Translations under genes and position numbers: made by a program
In this document: positions 1 through 6,229 of the stretch, piece by piece
Layout: each line of letters opens with the position of its first letter
How positions within the stretch are numbered: the first letter of the stretch is position 1
Notes under the pieces: generated by a model
Told to the model about the DNA's origin: nothing
The model's database searches: none
The model's input: only the letters and a program-made list of their open reading frames with translations
Source: a virus
Virus record (IMG/VR): IMGVR_UViG_3300010371_000018
Span: 1-42,699 of that record
Direction: 5' to 3' (one strand)
Length of the DNA: 42,699 nt

Positions 1-123
1 AAGCTTTAATAGCTTTCTCAAGGTCACCAGCGAATAGTTTGCTTCTATCCGTTTTACTAGCAGGAATAACAACAGGACCGGCTATTTGTGCGGTGACATA
101 ACTTATAACTGCCTGTTCGCCCA
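1..123. repeat. Terminal direct repeat, copy 1 (circular-assembly overlap)
   Basis: These 123 bases are identical to the last 123 bases of the window. The repeat lies wholly inside the portal gene, and joining the ends keeps that gene in frame, so it is best read as the overlap of a circular or circularly permuted assembly rather than a packaging terminus. Confidence 0.95.
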
Positions 124-418
124 GAAATAACTGATTTTCCTTATAAGGTTTCTGATGACGATACAATCCCTTTTCATCTACGCGGCCTAAGAAATAACGT
201 ACATTCTCATTACGGCTGTTCTTGAGATCGAATCCTTTAGCATCATCCCAATATTCTCTTGACTCATTGATACGAAGATCTAGGTTTCTTATAATCTCAT
301 GATCTTCAATATCTAGGCTAAGACTAGGCTGCTTGTCAATAACACCAGATTGTTGGCTGATATTATCTACATTAGTATTGTCATAAACAGGTGCAGTACG
401 ATCATATTGAACTGACAT
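1..418 (-). CDS. Portal protein, N-terminal part (continues at 42576)
   Basis: The gene starts at the ATG at 418, with AAGGA about 10 bases upstream, and reads off the left end. Joined to the piece at 40823-42576 it gives 2172 bases, exactly 724 codons, or 723 residues. The start reads MSVQYDRTAPVYDN. Residues 40-110 are charged and helical (REYWDDAKGFDLKN), as in P22-type portals, whose usual size is about 725 residues. The dodecameric portal is the DNA channel at one capsid vertex. The gene follows terminase and a small Cys protein, the normal head-gene order. Confidence 0.85.
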   Translation of the reverse strand, partial: MSVQYDRTAPVYDNTNVDNISQQSGVIDKQPSLSLDIEDHEIIRNLDLRINESREYWDDAKGFDLKNSRNENVRYFLGRVDEKGLYRHQKPYKENQLFLGEQAVISYVTAQIAGPVVIPASKTDRSKLFAGDLEKAIKA

Positions 419-473
419 TATTCAATGTCCTTATCTGTTAGGTTAAGCACAAACATTTGCTTGGTATTGTACA

Positions 474-698
474 CTACTGAAAAAGTATAGAGTACTGCAT
501 TTTGCAACTATGGCACTGATACTCCATATAATGACTACTTGGCGGTACATCTTTAAAGCTTATTCCGTATGCATTGCTTAGTAGCATATGCTGACTATTC
601 ACTTTAAATAGTACCCGTTTACATTTGTTGCAATGATACCATTCCATCTCCTCAATCGGCTCTTGAGAAGCATAAATATACATAGTAATAGATTTCAT
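474..698 (-). CDS. Small CxxC-CxxC protein between terminase and portal
   Basis: This 74-residue protein has two Cys pairs, CNKC near residue 23 and CHSC near residue 62, the pattern of a zinc ribbon. Its ATG overlaps the terminase stop by 4 bases (ATGA), so it is translationally coupled. Small zinc-ribbon proteins are common beside terminase genes in phages. The role is unknown; a packaging or regulatory accessory is an inference from position only. Confidence 0.75.
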   Translation of the reverse strand: MKSITMYIYASQEPIEEMEWYHCNKCKRVLFKVNSQHMLLSNAYGISFKDVPPSSHYMEYQCHSCKMQYSILFQ

Positions 699-2155
699 AG
701 ATCTTCGGCTGCCTCTCTTAATGCGTTTGACATGTCATGTTTAAATTCGTTAGCCATATAAGACGGCTTAGACAGCTCCGGCGTTGGACTACTGGTTACT
801 AGTGCAGCACCATCACTACTAGTAACCTCATCCACGATAATTGCCATAGTCTGAAACGCATCGGTACCATGACTTGTCCAATCGTGGACTGGTGTATCTT
901 TATATACCATAAGTTTCTCATTCCACTCTTTCTTGTAGCCTTTGAGTGCTTCAATACCACGTTGGCATTTCTGTTCATCAAACCAACACCGTCCAAGCAC
1001 TGTACGGATAGCCTCTATGCCATCTTCTTTCTGACTAACACGTTTTACTACTTCAAACTTAAGACCAAGATCAGCAGCCACCTCTTGTCTAGTCCTGGCA
1101 TCCTTGCCCATGTTACGTACACGTATATCATGTGGTGCGTAATGCTTACCATACAAGTAATCACCCATATGTTCGAATCCTTCATGCTGACCGTTTAGTA
1201 CTTTGGCGTAGTACTTAAAACCTTCACCACTTGCTTCAAAGTAATCTATACATCGTACTTCCCTACCATGGAATTGCATAAACCAGATAGACATACTGTC
1301 ATCAACACCCAAGTCCCAAAAGGTATGCACTGGTAGCTGTGTTTCATATGGCACCCGTGTTATACGCTCTTGCTCCGCTGCTCTGCGCATTGCAGCGCCA
1401 AAGTAACTACCTACTACAGGACTGTCCCAGTTGCAATAATACTCCTGATCTACAAAGGCATGTGCTTCTTCTTCAGATTGTCCTCTTGCTAAGAAACGTT
1501 CCACTGTACGCTTACGAATACGTACCATCTGTTCTTCTGTAAAGACGGGTGTGTCATTTACCGTTAAGATGGATACATATACCCGGGGGTCTTTTTGCCA
1601 GTCCTCTACCATCCGCTTTGCGGCACTGTCCCCATTACTAGTAAGGTTGACCAATAAGCGGCCATGGTTAGCCTCTAGTATCGGTTCAATGATATCTATA
1701 ACACTTGGGTCCATTGCCTGCAATTCGCTCAAGACAAACAGCTTACTATTCCCACCACGTAAGCGTCCTGGTTTATGAGCACTAATGACACGAATACTAC
1801 CACCAGTTAAAAGCTCAATACTTTTTAAGCTGTCATTAAGACCATCATCACCTTTATTACGCTTAAACCTGAGTGCTTCTGGTACGAAATCAGTAAAGCG
1901 TAAACCATCATTAGTGTAGGATTCCCATAAGTTATCCCTTGCCATATCACCTGTGGGAAAAGCATACTTGACTGTCATAGGAGACATACTTGCGTAGTCA
2001 ATGGTAGCATTCCAACAAGTAACATCCTTACCAGCACGACGATGCCAGTTCAATACAAAGATATCGTACTTATCACTATCCCAAGCTTTCCAAAATTCTT
2101 TCTGATAGTCTCTTGCCTTATAAATATGGGGCAGTTCAATTTCAATATTAGCCAC
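695..2155 (-). CDS. terL: Terminase large subunit (packaging ATPase and nuclease)
   Basis: This 486-residue protein pumps DNA into the prohead and cuts the concatemer. The Walker A-like motif is NWHRRAGKD (residues 36-44). A Walker B position, LFVLSE (139-144), ends in Ser-Glu instead of the usual Asp-Glu. A coupling motif follows (LTSNGD, 171-176). The C-terminal RNase H-fold nuclease shows WDLGVDD (280-286) and SHGTDAF (428-434) as metal-binding acids. The start is GTG at 2155, overlapping the TerS end by 8 bases. Length and motif spacing fit the headful-type Terminase_6 family. Confidence 0.93.
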   Translation of the reverse strand: MANIEIELPHIYKARDYQKEFWKAWDSDKYDIFVLNWHRRAGKDVTCWNATIDYASMSPMTVKYAFPTGDMARDNLWESYTNDGLRFTDFVPEALRFKRNKGDDGLNDSLKSIELLTGGSIRVISAHKPGRLRGGNSKLFVLSELQAMDPSVIDIIEPILEANHGRLLVNLTSNGDSAAKRMVEDWQKDPRVYVSILTVNDTPVFTEEQMVRIRKRTVERFLARGQSEEEAHAFVDQEYYCNWDSPVVGSYFGAAMRRAAEQERITRVPYETQLPVHTFWDLGVDDSMSIWFMQFHGREVRCIDYFEASGEGFKYYAKVLNGQHEGFEHMGDYLYGKHYAPHDIRVRNMGKDARTRQEVAADLGLKFEVVKRVSQKEDGIEAIRTVLGRCWFDEQKCQRGIEALKGYKKEWNEKLMVYKDTPVHDWTSHGTDAFQTMAIIVDEVTSSDGAALVTSSPTPELSKPSYMANEFKHDMSNALREAAEDL

Positions 2156-2486
2156 GAGTGTGCTTGATTGTTAAAGTTTGTTCTCCAGTATTTTCTTGTT
2201 CAATCTTTTGTGACCAACCATACCTACCTAATGAATCAAATGCCTTAGTATCACCATTAATAGCCTTTTGCATCTGTGCCTTGATAATGGCTTTAATAGG
2301 AGCACCTTTGTATTCAATAATCTTATCACCTTGTTGAATAGCTGCTTCAAACCCCTCATCTTCCATGAGTTCCTGAATCCAGGTAGAGATATGTTTAGAG
2401 CCTTTAGGTTTACGACCATTACGAGGGTCATTTCTACCTGTAAAGGGCTTTAGATTATCAGTTGCATTAGGATTATTTGATGCCAT
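2148..2486 (-). CDS. Terminase small subunit-like protein
   Basis: This 112-residue protein has an N-terminal segment NGRKPKGSKHIS (about residues 23-34), the basic GRPKGS-type start seen in phage proteins with a DUF5681-like domain. It then has helices ending in GDTKAFDSLGRYGWS, a typical TerS-like tail. It lies directly upstream of terL with an 8-base overlap, the normal place for the DNA-recognition subunit. The small-terminase role is inferred from family resemblance and position. Confidence 0.72.
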   Translation of the reverse strand: MASNNPNATDNLKPFTGRNDPRNGRKPKGSKHISTWIQELMEDEGFEAAIQQGDKIIEYKGAPIKAIIKAQMQKAINGDTKAFDSLGRYGWSQKIEQENTGEQTLTIKHTRG

Positions 2487-2489
2487 AAA

Positions 2490-2514
2490 ATTACACGCTA
2501 ATTACACGCTAATT
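2490..2514. repeat. Two tandem 11-bp repeats upstream of terS
   Basis: The unit ATTACACGCTA occurs twice in perfect tandem, with a partial third copy, ending 3 bases before the terS start codon. It could be slippage or a protein-binding site for the terminase operon; no other copies were noticed. Confidence 0.7.
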
Positions 2515-2526
2515 TATAACACACAA

Positions 2527-2724
2527 TCACTTTTTATGCGAATCATTAACCGTTTCCAACATAAAAGTAAGTATTTCCTGAGCAATATCAATAGCCGTAT
2601 TATACTTCTCTATCTCTGTTTTGTCACTACACCTATTTCTTAATTCAGTAAGTTGCTTAATCTGGTAAATCTGCTCGTTGGTTTCTTCTTGAGTATATGT
2701 GGACTGTTGTTTAAACCATTTCAT
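2527..2724 (-). CDS. Hypothetical 65-residue helical protein
   Basis: Unrecognised. It is almost wholly helical and charged (NEQIYQIKQLTELRNRCSDK) with no membrane segment. Its ATG overlaps the preceding stop by 4 bases, so it belongs to the pre-terminase operon. The pattern fits a small coiled-coil or helix-bundle protein. Confidence 0.7.
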   Translation of the reverse strand: MKWFKQQSTYTQEETNEQIYQIKQLTELRNRCSDKTEIEKYNTAIDIAQEILTFMLETVNDSHKK

Positions 2725-2969
2725 CGCCTAATCCCCAACATAACAGCATACTCACCATCAGATGCAGCCGTATCGGGATGCCGCTGTAAATAGCTCATTG
2801 GTGTACAAGGGTTATGCCGATTAAGTATTACTTTCTCTACCTGACTAATCCTGTCAGCATCTTGTTCATCTCGCGGTTCAACTTCATTGTTCAGTACCTG
2901 CCAAATATAGCTGCCCTGTTCGGCTGTGACTGTTCTATATTGACCACTACTTAGCTTTATGAATGCCAC
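2721..2969 (-). CDS. Hypothetical 82-residue protein
   Basis: The start is set at the GTG at 2969 because GGAGG sits 6 bases before it. This makes the protein begin MAFIKLSSGQYRTVTAEQG and leaves one base after the upstream stop. The N-terminal half looks like a small beta domain and the C-terminal half is polar. A longer reading from 3011 would overlap the previous gene and ignores this ribosome-binding site. Function unknown. Confidence 0.75.
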   Translation of the reverse strand: MAFIKLSSGQYRTVTAEQGSYIWQVLNNEVEPRDEQDADRISQVEKVILNRHNPCTPMSYLQRHPDTAASDGEYAVMLGIRR

Positions 2970-2970
2970 A

Positions 2971-3174
2971 TTATTCCTCCAATTGTACCCTACTCTTCCG
3001 AACTGCTCCACAAGTACAGGCTAAGGTGGTGTATTCTACTCGCTTGTACAATGTGTCTTCTGCACTATCTCCAAAGGATTGTGGTTCAAAGTCTGACTTG
3101 GTAAGCACTACTGTAGTGTAATAGTGCTTACCTGTTTTGCTGTTTGGACAACCCTCGTATACTATTGCTGTCAT
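2971..3174 (-). CDS. Hypothetical 67-residue protein with CxC pair
   Basis: Unrecognised. It has a Cys near the start (YEGCPNSKTGKHYY) and a CTC pair near residue 54 (LACTCGAVRKSRV), so metal binding is possible but incomplete. It is coupled by a 4-base ATGA overlap to the tiny gene upstream. Confidence 0.7.
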   Translation of the reverse strand: MTAIVYEGCPNSKTGKHYYTTVVLTKSDFEPQSFGDSAEDTLYKRVEYTTLACTCGAVRKSRVQLEE

Positions 3175-3272
3175 TGCTGATTTATCTTTTCATGTAGCCA
3201 TGCAGGTACATTAGAAATTTTCTGCCACTTAGCAAAGTCTTTTTCTCTAATCCAGATAGTTACTTTAGGCAT
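3171..3272 (-). CDS. 33-residue conserved-looking miniprotein
   Basis: The gene follows immediately after the TAG of the repeat gene (TAG-ATG junction) and overlaps the next start by 4 bases. The product begins MPKVTIWIREKDFAKW and ends in a helix. Miniproteins with this strand-then-helix look (xVTIWIRxxDxxKW) are, from memory, widespread in phages and small-genome bacteria. A DNA- or protein-binding peptide is plausible; function unknown. Confidence 0.65.
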   Translation of the reverse strand: MPKVTIWIREKDFAKWQKISNVPAWLHEKINQQ

Positions 3273-3590
3273 CTAAATAATACCCCCGTTTCCGTCTCCG
3301 TCTCCGTTTCCGTTTCCGTATCCGTATCCGTATCCGTTTCCGTTTCCGTATCCGTCTCCGTATCCGTATCCGTTTCCGTTTCCGTCTCCGTATCCGTTTC
3401 CGTCTCCGTCTCCGTTTCCGTTTCCGTATCCGTATCCGTATCCGTTTCCGTTTCCGTATCCGTATCCGTATCCGTTTCCGTTTCCGTCTCCGTATCCGTA
3501 TCCGTATCCGTATCCGTATCCGCGTTTATCAGACCCTACAGCCATTGGAGACACGAAATCAGCTGTGTTAGCATTTCGTGAATAACTCAT
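3273..3590 (-). CDS. Gly-X dipeptide repeat protein (X = Tyr, Asn or Asp)
   Basis: This 105-residue protein has a 23-residue head ending in GSDKR, then about 39 uninterrupted dipeptides Gly-Tyr, Gly-Asn or Gly-Asp, and a short GII tail. Every unit is the hexamer GGA-NAC with N = T, A or G; the glycine codon and the AC never vary. The open frame and its coupling to both neighbours (TAA-ATG junction upstream, TAG-ATG downstream) argue for translation. Low-complexity Gly/Tyr/Asn tracts can be flexible or phase-separating. Function unknown. Confidence 0.75.
   Translation of the reverse strand: MSYSRNANTADFVSPMAVGSDKRGYGYGYGYGYGDGNGNGYGYGYGNGNGYGYGYGNGNGDGDGNGYGDGNGNGYGYGDGYGNGNGYGYGYGNGNGDGDGNGGII
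3287..3522. repeat. Hexanucleotide tandem array, unit TCCGTN
   Basis: About 39 tandem hexamers read TCCGTA, TCCGTT or TCCGTC on the plus strand. Only the last base varies, and it is never G. Higher-order order is visible: a block of three Tyr units and two Asn units (30 bp) recurs several times, and a longer block ending in two Asp units and one Asn unit occurs twice. Confidence 0.97.
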
Positions 3591-3926
3591 TTACCACTCC
3601 GTAATATCAATAACGGCAATGACACCTTCAGTTGGAAATGAGATAACTCCTTGACCACCAATAGAGTCTAGCTTGTAGTCGCCTTTATATTGTTTGCTAC
3701 AAAGACCACCAATACCGCGACCATTAGACCATGACCTAACTATACTTGCACCTAATAACTGAATCTTATCGGTAACACTCTTGTCACGATGACCTTCGAT
3801 AATCCAACCACGTTGAGCAATTACAATAATGTGGTCAGTATCTACAGCTGGAGTTAAATCTTTCTTGCTAGCATCAAACTCAATATACGTCTTGCCATTA
3901 AGTTCGATTGTTTCTTGTTTTGCCAT
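3591..3926 (-). CDS. Hypothetical 111-residue protein, possible DUF6948 type
   Basis: The start is at 3926, MAKQETIELNGKTY, with AAGGAAG 6 bases upstream; an earlier start would put the strong site inside the gene. The sequence has alternating strands with IVIAQRGWIIEGHRD, then LLGASIVRSWSNGRGIGGL. This resembles, from memory, the DUF6948 family of small phage proteins; that match is tentative. It is the first gene after promoter 3958-3986. Confidence 0.75.
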   Translation of the reverse strand: MAKQETIELNGKTYIEFDASKKDLTPAVDTDHIIVIAQRGWIIEGHRDKSVTDKIQLLGASIVRSWSNGRGIGGLCSKQYKGDYKLDSIGGQGVISFPTEGVIAVIDITEW

Positions 3927-3957
3927 ATTTTCTTCCTTTAGGTTATATTGTACTCTC

Positions 3958-3986
3958 ATACTACTCCGCCATATGTACTATGTCAA
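3958..3986 (-). promoter_or_regulatory. Promoter for the terminase operon, TTGACA-17-TAGTAT
   Basis: The -35 box TTGACA is at 3981-3986 and the -10 box TAGTAT at 3958-3963, with a 17-base spacer. Both read on the minus strand, 32 bases before the first start codon. It follows a terminator, so it re-initiates transcription into terS, terL and portal. Confidence 0.75.
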
Positions 3987-3988
3987 CT

Positions 3989-4021
3989 AAAAACCACTCC
4001 GGTCTAATAACGGAGTGGTTT
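3989..4021 (-). terminator. Rho-independent terminator after the replication operon
   Basis: The 11-bp perfect stem AAACCACTCCG / CGGAGTGGTTT (4011-4021 with 3991-4001) closes a 9-base loop and is followed on the minus strand by five T. It separates the initiator operon from the terminase promoter. Confidence 0.85.
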
Positions 4022-4202
4022 CACATACAAGGTGGGTACCTGGTATTGGGTTGTTGTTCTCTCGTAAACCAAGGCAGTATTCATATGGTCAGAGGCTGAT
4101 ACATTACTGTAGTTCGCATGCCATATCCCGGCTATTAAGCACTACTTGCGTTAACCAACTAGCTCTTGCTACGCCGTCATACAGGTTTACTTGGATAAGA
4201 TA
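4022..4202 (-). other. Untranslated 3' segment, possibly structured
   Basis: No plausible gene on either strand. On the minus strand GTAAACC near the 5' side can pair with GGTTTAC about 125 bases later, enclosing further short helices (for example GTAGT/ACTAC), just before the terminator. A tRNA was sought and not found. It may be a 3' UTR or a small RNA. Confidence 0.35.
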
Positions 4203-4397
4203 TCACAATAATTTTTGTTGTCTATCTTTTGCATACTTCGCAATCTTTTGCTTCTGTAATTTACGAATTAAGCGAGCGGCATCTTCCACACTATATTTCT
4301 TGTAAAGTGTGGGGTTAATGACCGTCAGTTCACTACACAATCTGTCTATATAGGCCAGTTGCTTTTTAGAAGCTCGGTGATACTTTTCCACGTACAC
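4203..4397 (-). CDS. Small helical protein, KKQxxxIDxL type
   Basis: This 64-residue protein starts at GTG, overlapping the initiator gene by 32 bases. The pattern ASKKQLAYIDRLCSEL ... SVEDAARLIRKLQK resembles the plus-strand protein at 14908-15111 (ATEKQKGMLIDLGYV ... TKDEAEELITELL). The two share the small phage/bacterial motif in which ATxKQ and IDxL helices precede an acidic-aliphatic helix. Function unknown; its place after the initiator suggests a replication accessory. Confidence 0.7.
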   Translation of the reverse strand: MYVEKYHRASKKQLAYIDRLCSELTVINPTLYKKYSVEDAARLIRKLQKQKIAKYAKDRQQKLL

Positions 4398-5121
4398 TCA
4401 TTTTCTTGCCTAATTCGGAAGCATAGTTACTCACTGGACCATATTTCTCAGGGTGTAATAATTGGCCGGGGCTAATTTCAGACGGGGTTTTGGCTTCATC
4501 CCTTAAGGGGAAAACTCCCTGCCATCCTTGGACAACCGATTCTTCCAGGCACAGACGTTGTTTCTCTGTATTAGAAGGATACCAACGTTCGAGTTTGCCA
4601 ATGATGAGTTTCAGGCTACTAGGTGTTACCGGTTTTCGTAGCGCTTTACGTGCCTCGATAAACGCAGTGAGTTCTACTTTTAGTTCTGGATAATCACTCA
4701 CTAAGTCGCTTTGCGACTGATTTCTTTTTAAATGCTCTTTTTCTCTTTTCTTATTATGGGGAACGCCAGTTCCTTCGACGACGGAACTGTACTTCCTTCG
4801 CGAGGGAACGCCAGTTCCTTCGTTAACTGCACCAACGGCAGAAAATGCCACCGTAACTATTATCTCTAATCTGTTACGCTTACCTTCACCTTTGTAAATT
4901 CTGCCTACGTACCCCTGTTGCTCTAATCTATCTAGACTGATTCGTATATTACGTTCACTAAATCCTGTAAGTTCACTAAGCGTCGTATTACTAGCCACGC
5001 ATTTCATAAGTGCCAACTTGGTCATCCAATAAATGTATCCAAATAGTATTCGATCACTAGGTTGCAAAGAACTATCCGACAATAATTGGGTCGGTATCAT
5101 GATGAAATCTGGTTGTGTCAT
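4366..5121 (-). CDS. Replication initiator (winged-helix, lambda O-like organiser)
   Basis: This 251-residue protein starts at the ATG at 5121. Residues 1-85 form a winged helix typical of phage replication initiators (LSDSSLQPSDRILFGYIYW, then LSELTGFSERNIRISLDRL and a wing QQGYVGRIYKG). A linker with twin EGTGVP repeats follows. The C-terminal part (KLIIGKLERWYP, then ESVVQGWQGVFPL) is the region that in such proteins contacts the host helicase loader. The DNA for the linker holds the iteron cluster 4759-4822, as in lambda O. No helicase or polymerase was found, so the host replisome must be recruited. Confidence 0.82.
   Translation of the reverse strand: MTQPDFIMIPTQLLSDSSLQPSDRILFGYIYWMTKLALMKCVASNTTLSELTGFSERNIRISLDRLEQQGYVGRIYKGEGKRNRLEIIVTVAFSAVGAVNEGTGVPSRRKYSSVVEGTGVPHNKKREKEHLKRNQSQSDLVSDYPELKVELTAFIEARKALRKPVTPSSLKLIIGKLERWYPSNTEKQRLCLEESVVQGWQGVFPLRDEAKTPSEISPGQLLHPEKYGPVSNYASELGKKMSVRGKVSPSF
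4711..4822. other. Putative replication origin: three iterons plus AT-rich tract
   Basis: Two identical 19-mers GGGAACGCCAGTTCCTTCG lie at 4759-4777 and 4804-4822, with a degenerate copy at 4782-4800, giving periods of 23 and 22 bases. Each contains an inverted GGAAC/GTTCC core. Next to them, 4711-4755 is an A/T and pyrimidine-rich stretch suitable for melting, and a small hairpin (AGTCGC/GCGACT) lies at 4694-4708. Iterons inside the initiator gene plus an AT-rich flank is the lambda-ori design. Confidence 0.65.
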
Positions 5122-5128
5122 TAGAAAC

Positions 5129-5157
5129 AAAATCCCCTCTGTTGCCAGAAGGGTTTT
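5129..5157 (-). promoter_or_regulatory. 5' leader hairpin of the initiator mRNA
   Basis: On the minus strand AAAACCCTTCT pairs imperfectly with AGAGGGGATTTT, a stem with one bulge and one mismatch, followed by a T-rich run, only 8 bases before the start codon. The 3' arm contains GAGGGG, the nearest ribosome-binding-like sequence, so the hairpin may act as attenuator or translational switch. Confidence 0.5.
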
Positions 5158-5177
5158 GCCGAGTTGCTATCAAATAC

Positions 5178-5206
5178 ATAGTATCACGGTCTATTTCTCT
5201 TGGCAA
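5178..5206 (-). promoter_or_regulatory. Initiator promoter, TTGCCA-17-TACTAT
   Basis: The minus-strand -35 box TTGCCA is at 5201-5206 and the -10 box TACTAT at 5178-5183, with a 17-base spacer. A palindrome (5205-5221) begins at its -35 edge. Confidence 0.7.
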
Positions 5207-5251
5207 CACTTAATTAGTGTTTTGACAAGAGTAGTGATAGCAACTCTTGTC
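5205..5251. promoter_or_regulatory. Two adjacent inverted repeats, probable operator region
   Basis: AACACT-5-AGTGTT (5205-5221) touches the -35 of the leftward promoter. Then GACAAGAGT-10-ACTCTTGTC (5224-5251), with perfect 9-bp arms, follows in the divergent region. No T-run follows either, so repressor binding is more likely than termination. Confidence 0.5.
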
Positions 5252-5368
5252 TGGCTGCATTATACCATAGTGATAAAATACTGCTTATGGACTACAAAAA
5301 AAGAACAAACCACCACCTAAAACTGATCTGTCTACAGATAGAACTAACAGATATTGGGTTTTGGAGTG

Positions 5369-5374
5369 TATAAT
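5369..5374 (+). promoter_or_regulatory. -10 box of the rightward early promoter
   Basis: TATAAT, preceded directly by TG, stands 57 bases before the first plus-strand gene. No good -35 was seen at 16-18 bases, so it may depend on the upstream TG or on an activator. The stretch 5252-5430 holds no gene. Confidence 0.5.
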
Positions 5375-5430
5375 GAAAACATCAGTACATTAACATTCAC
5401 AGCCAAGTTTAGTTAAGTGAAGGAAGATAT

Positions 5431-5817
5431 ATGAGTACAGTTAAGTTGATAACTCGTAAGAGCAATGATCTCAATTTTGGCGATGTAGTAGAGCTAGATC
5501 TCAAATTAGCAGAAGATGTTAATGTGATTGGTGTAGTACGCAGTGACTTTGAAGTAGAAGAAAATGGCGATAGACGTGTCAGTGATGGTCTGGACACTGT
5601 TATGTCCATAGAAGACATAAATAACCTACAGGGACGACTCCTGACGCTTGTAGAAGCCTTTATAACAGACCCGGAGCAACGCAAAGCCGCAAAGGACTTA
5701 GTTAAGCAAAATACCTGGAGTTGGTACACAGAACGTATGGATGGCCTCTCAAGAGCATGGCGCTTTAATAAAGGTTATGAGACTCACGAACCCGGTAAGT
5801 TTACCGAAGTACAATAA
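5431..5817 (+). CDS. Hypothetical 128-residue first rightward gene
   Basis: GAAGGAAG is the ribosome-binding site. The N-terminal half is strand-rich (VELDLKLAEDVNVIGVVRSDF). The C-terminal half is helical with INNLQGRLLTLVEAFITDPEQRKAAKDLVKQ and WSWYTERMD, a pattern I associate with uncharacterised phage proteins. As the first gene after the divergent control region it is probably early and abundant. It is followed by its own terminator. No catalytic motif was seen. Confidence 0.8.
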   Translation: MSTVKLITRKSNDLNFGDVVELDLKLAEDVNVIGVVRSDFEVEENGDRRVSDGLDTVMSIEDINNLQGRLLTLVEAFITDPEQRKAAKDLVKQNTWSWYTERMDGLSRAWRFNKGYETHEPGKFTEVQ

Positions 5818-5885
5818 ATAAACCACTTGGCTGTGGTTGTTAGTATGCTATACTCCAAACAACTCCTTAAGAGTTTGACAAAGTT

Positions 5886-5914
5886 AAAGACACTTTCGCA
5901 AGAGGTGTCTTTTT
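5886..5914 (+). terminator. Rho-independent terminator
   Basis: The 8-bp stem AAAGACAC/GTGTCTTT (5886-5893 with 5905-5912) is followed by a run of T to 5914. It ends the single-gene transcript of 5431-5817 and meets the convergent gene 5913-6176. Confidence 0.8.
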
Positions 5915-6176
5915 ACGTAATCTTCACCAACCCAATAGCCCGCTCAAACTCCCGATTCCTTTTTTCCCTAGCCAGCTTATTTCGCACTTGGCGATAATGC
6001 GTGCCGTAGCGGGCATCATACAAAGCCATACGGGCTTGGAGTGCTATGTTAGCTGTAACGTGGCTTATACGGGCCTCTACGTGGCTCACAACGCGTTCTT
6101 TAATGGTGGGGGTTATTAGTTCCCCGTCTACATATACTTGGAAGTTTTCTAGTGTGTTTGTGTTGTTTGCTTTCAT
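5913..6176 (-). CDS. Hypothetical 87-residue basic protein (leaderless)
   Basis: The start is at 6176, exactly 6 bases from the -10 box of its promoter, so the mRNA should begin at or next to the ATG; there is no Shine-Dalgarno. The C-terminal half is very basic and helical (RQVRNKLAREKRNREFERA), which suggests nucleic-acid binding. It stands alone on this strand, convergent with the 128-residue gene. Confidence 0.7.
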   Translation of the reverse strand: MKANNTNTLENFQVYVDGELITPTIKERVVSHVEARISHVTANIALQARMALYDARYGTHYRQVRNKLAREKRNREFERAIGLVKIT

Positions 6177-6182
6177 GAACAC

Positions 6183-6211
6183 ATAGTAGCATATACTACG
6201 TTTTTAGTCAA
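6183..6211 (-). promoter_or_regulatory. Promoter TTGACT-17-TACTAT (leaderless start)
   Basis: The minus-strand -35 is at 6206-6211 and the -10 at 6183-6188, with a 17-base spacer and only 6 bases to the ATG at 6176. It overlaps a divergent plus-strand -10. Confidence 0.75.
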
Positions 6212-6214
6212 GTA

Positions 6215-6223
6215 TGGTATAAT
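6215..6223 (+). promoter_or_regulatory. Extended -10 promoter TGGTATAAT
   Basis: TG-N-TATAAT at 6215-6223 is an extended -10 element, and the HNH gene's ATG is 6 bases downstream. A -35 is not evident. The pair with the opposite promoter makes a compact divergent control point. Confidence 0.65.
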
Positions 6224-6229
6224 GAAGAC

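Noticed and set aside
3287-3522. CRISPR array or telomere-like repeat
   Set aside because: There are no spacers; the hexamers are contiguous and in a single translated frame.
3287-3522. Diversity-generating retroelement
   Set aside because: The variation is at one base of a repeat, but no reverse transcriptase gene or template repeat was found in the window.
4022-4202. Possible tRNA (AGTTGGTTA D-loop-like string on the minus strand)
   Set aside because: No matching acceptor stem, anticodon arm or GTTCGAA-type T loop could be laid out.
5431-5817. Known anti-CBASS (Acb2-type) protein
   Set aside because: The helical C-terminus raised the idea, but the motifs and the long beta N-terminus do not match what I recall of that family.
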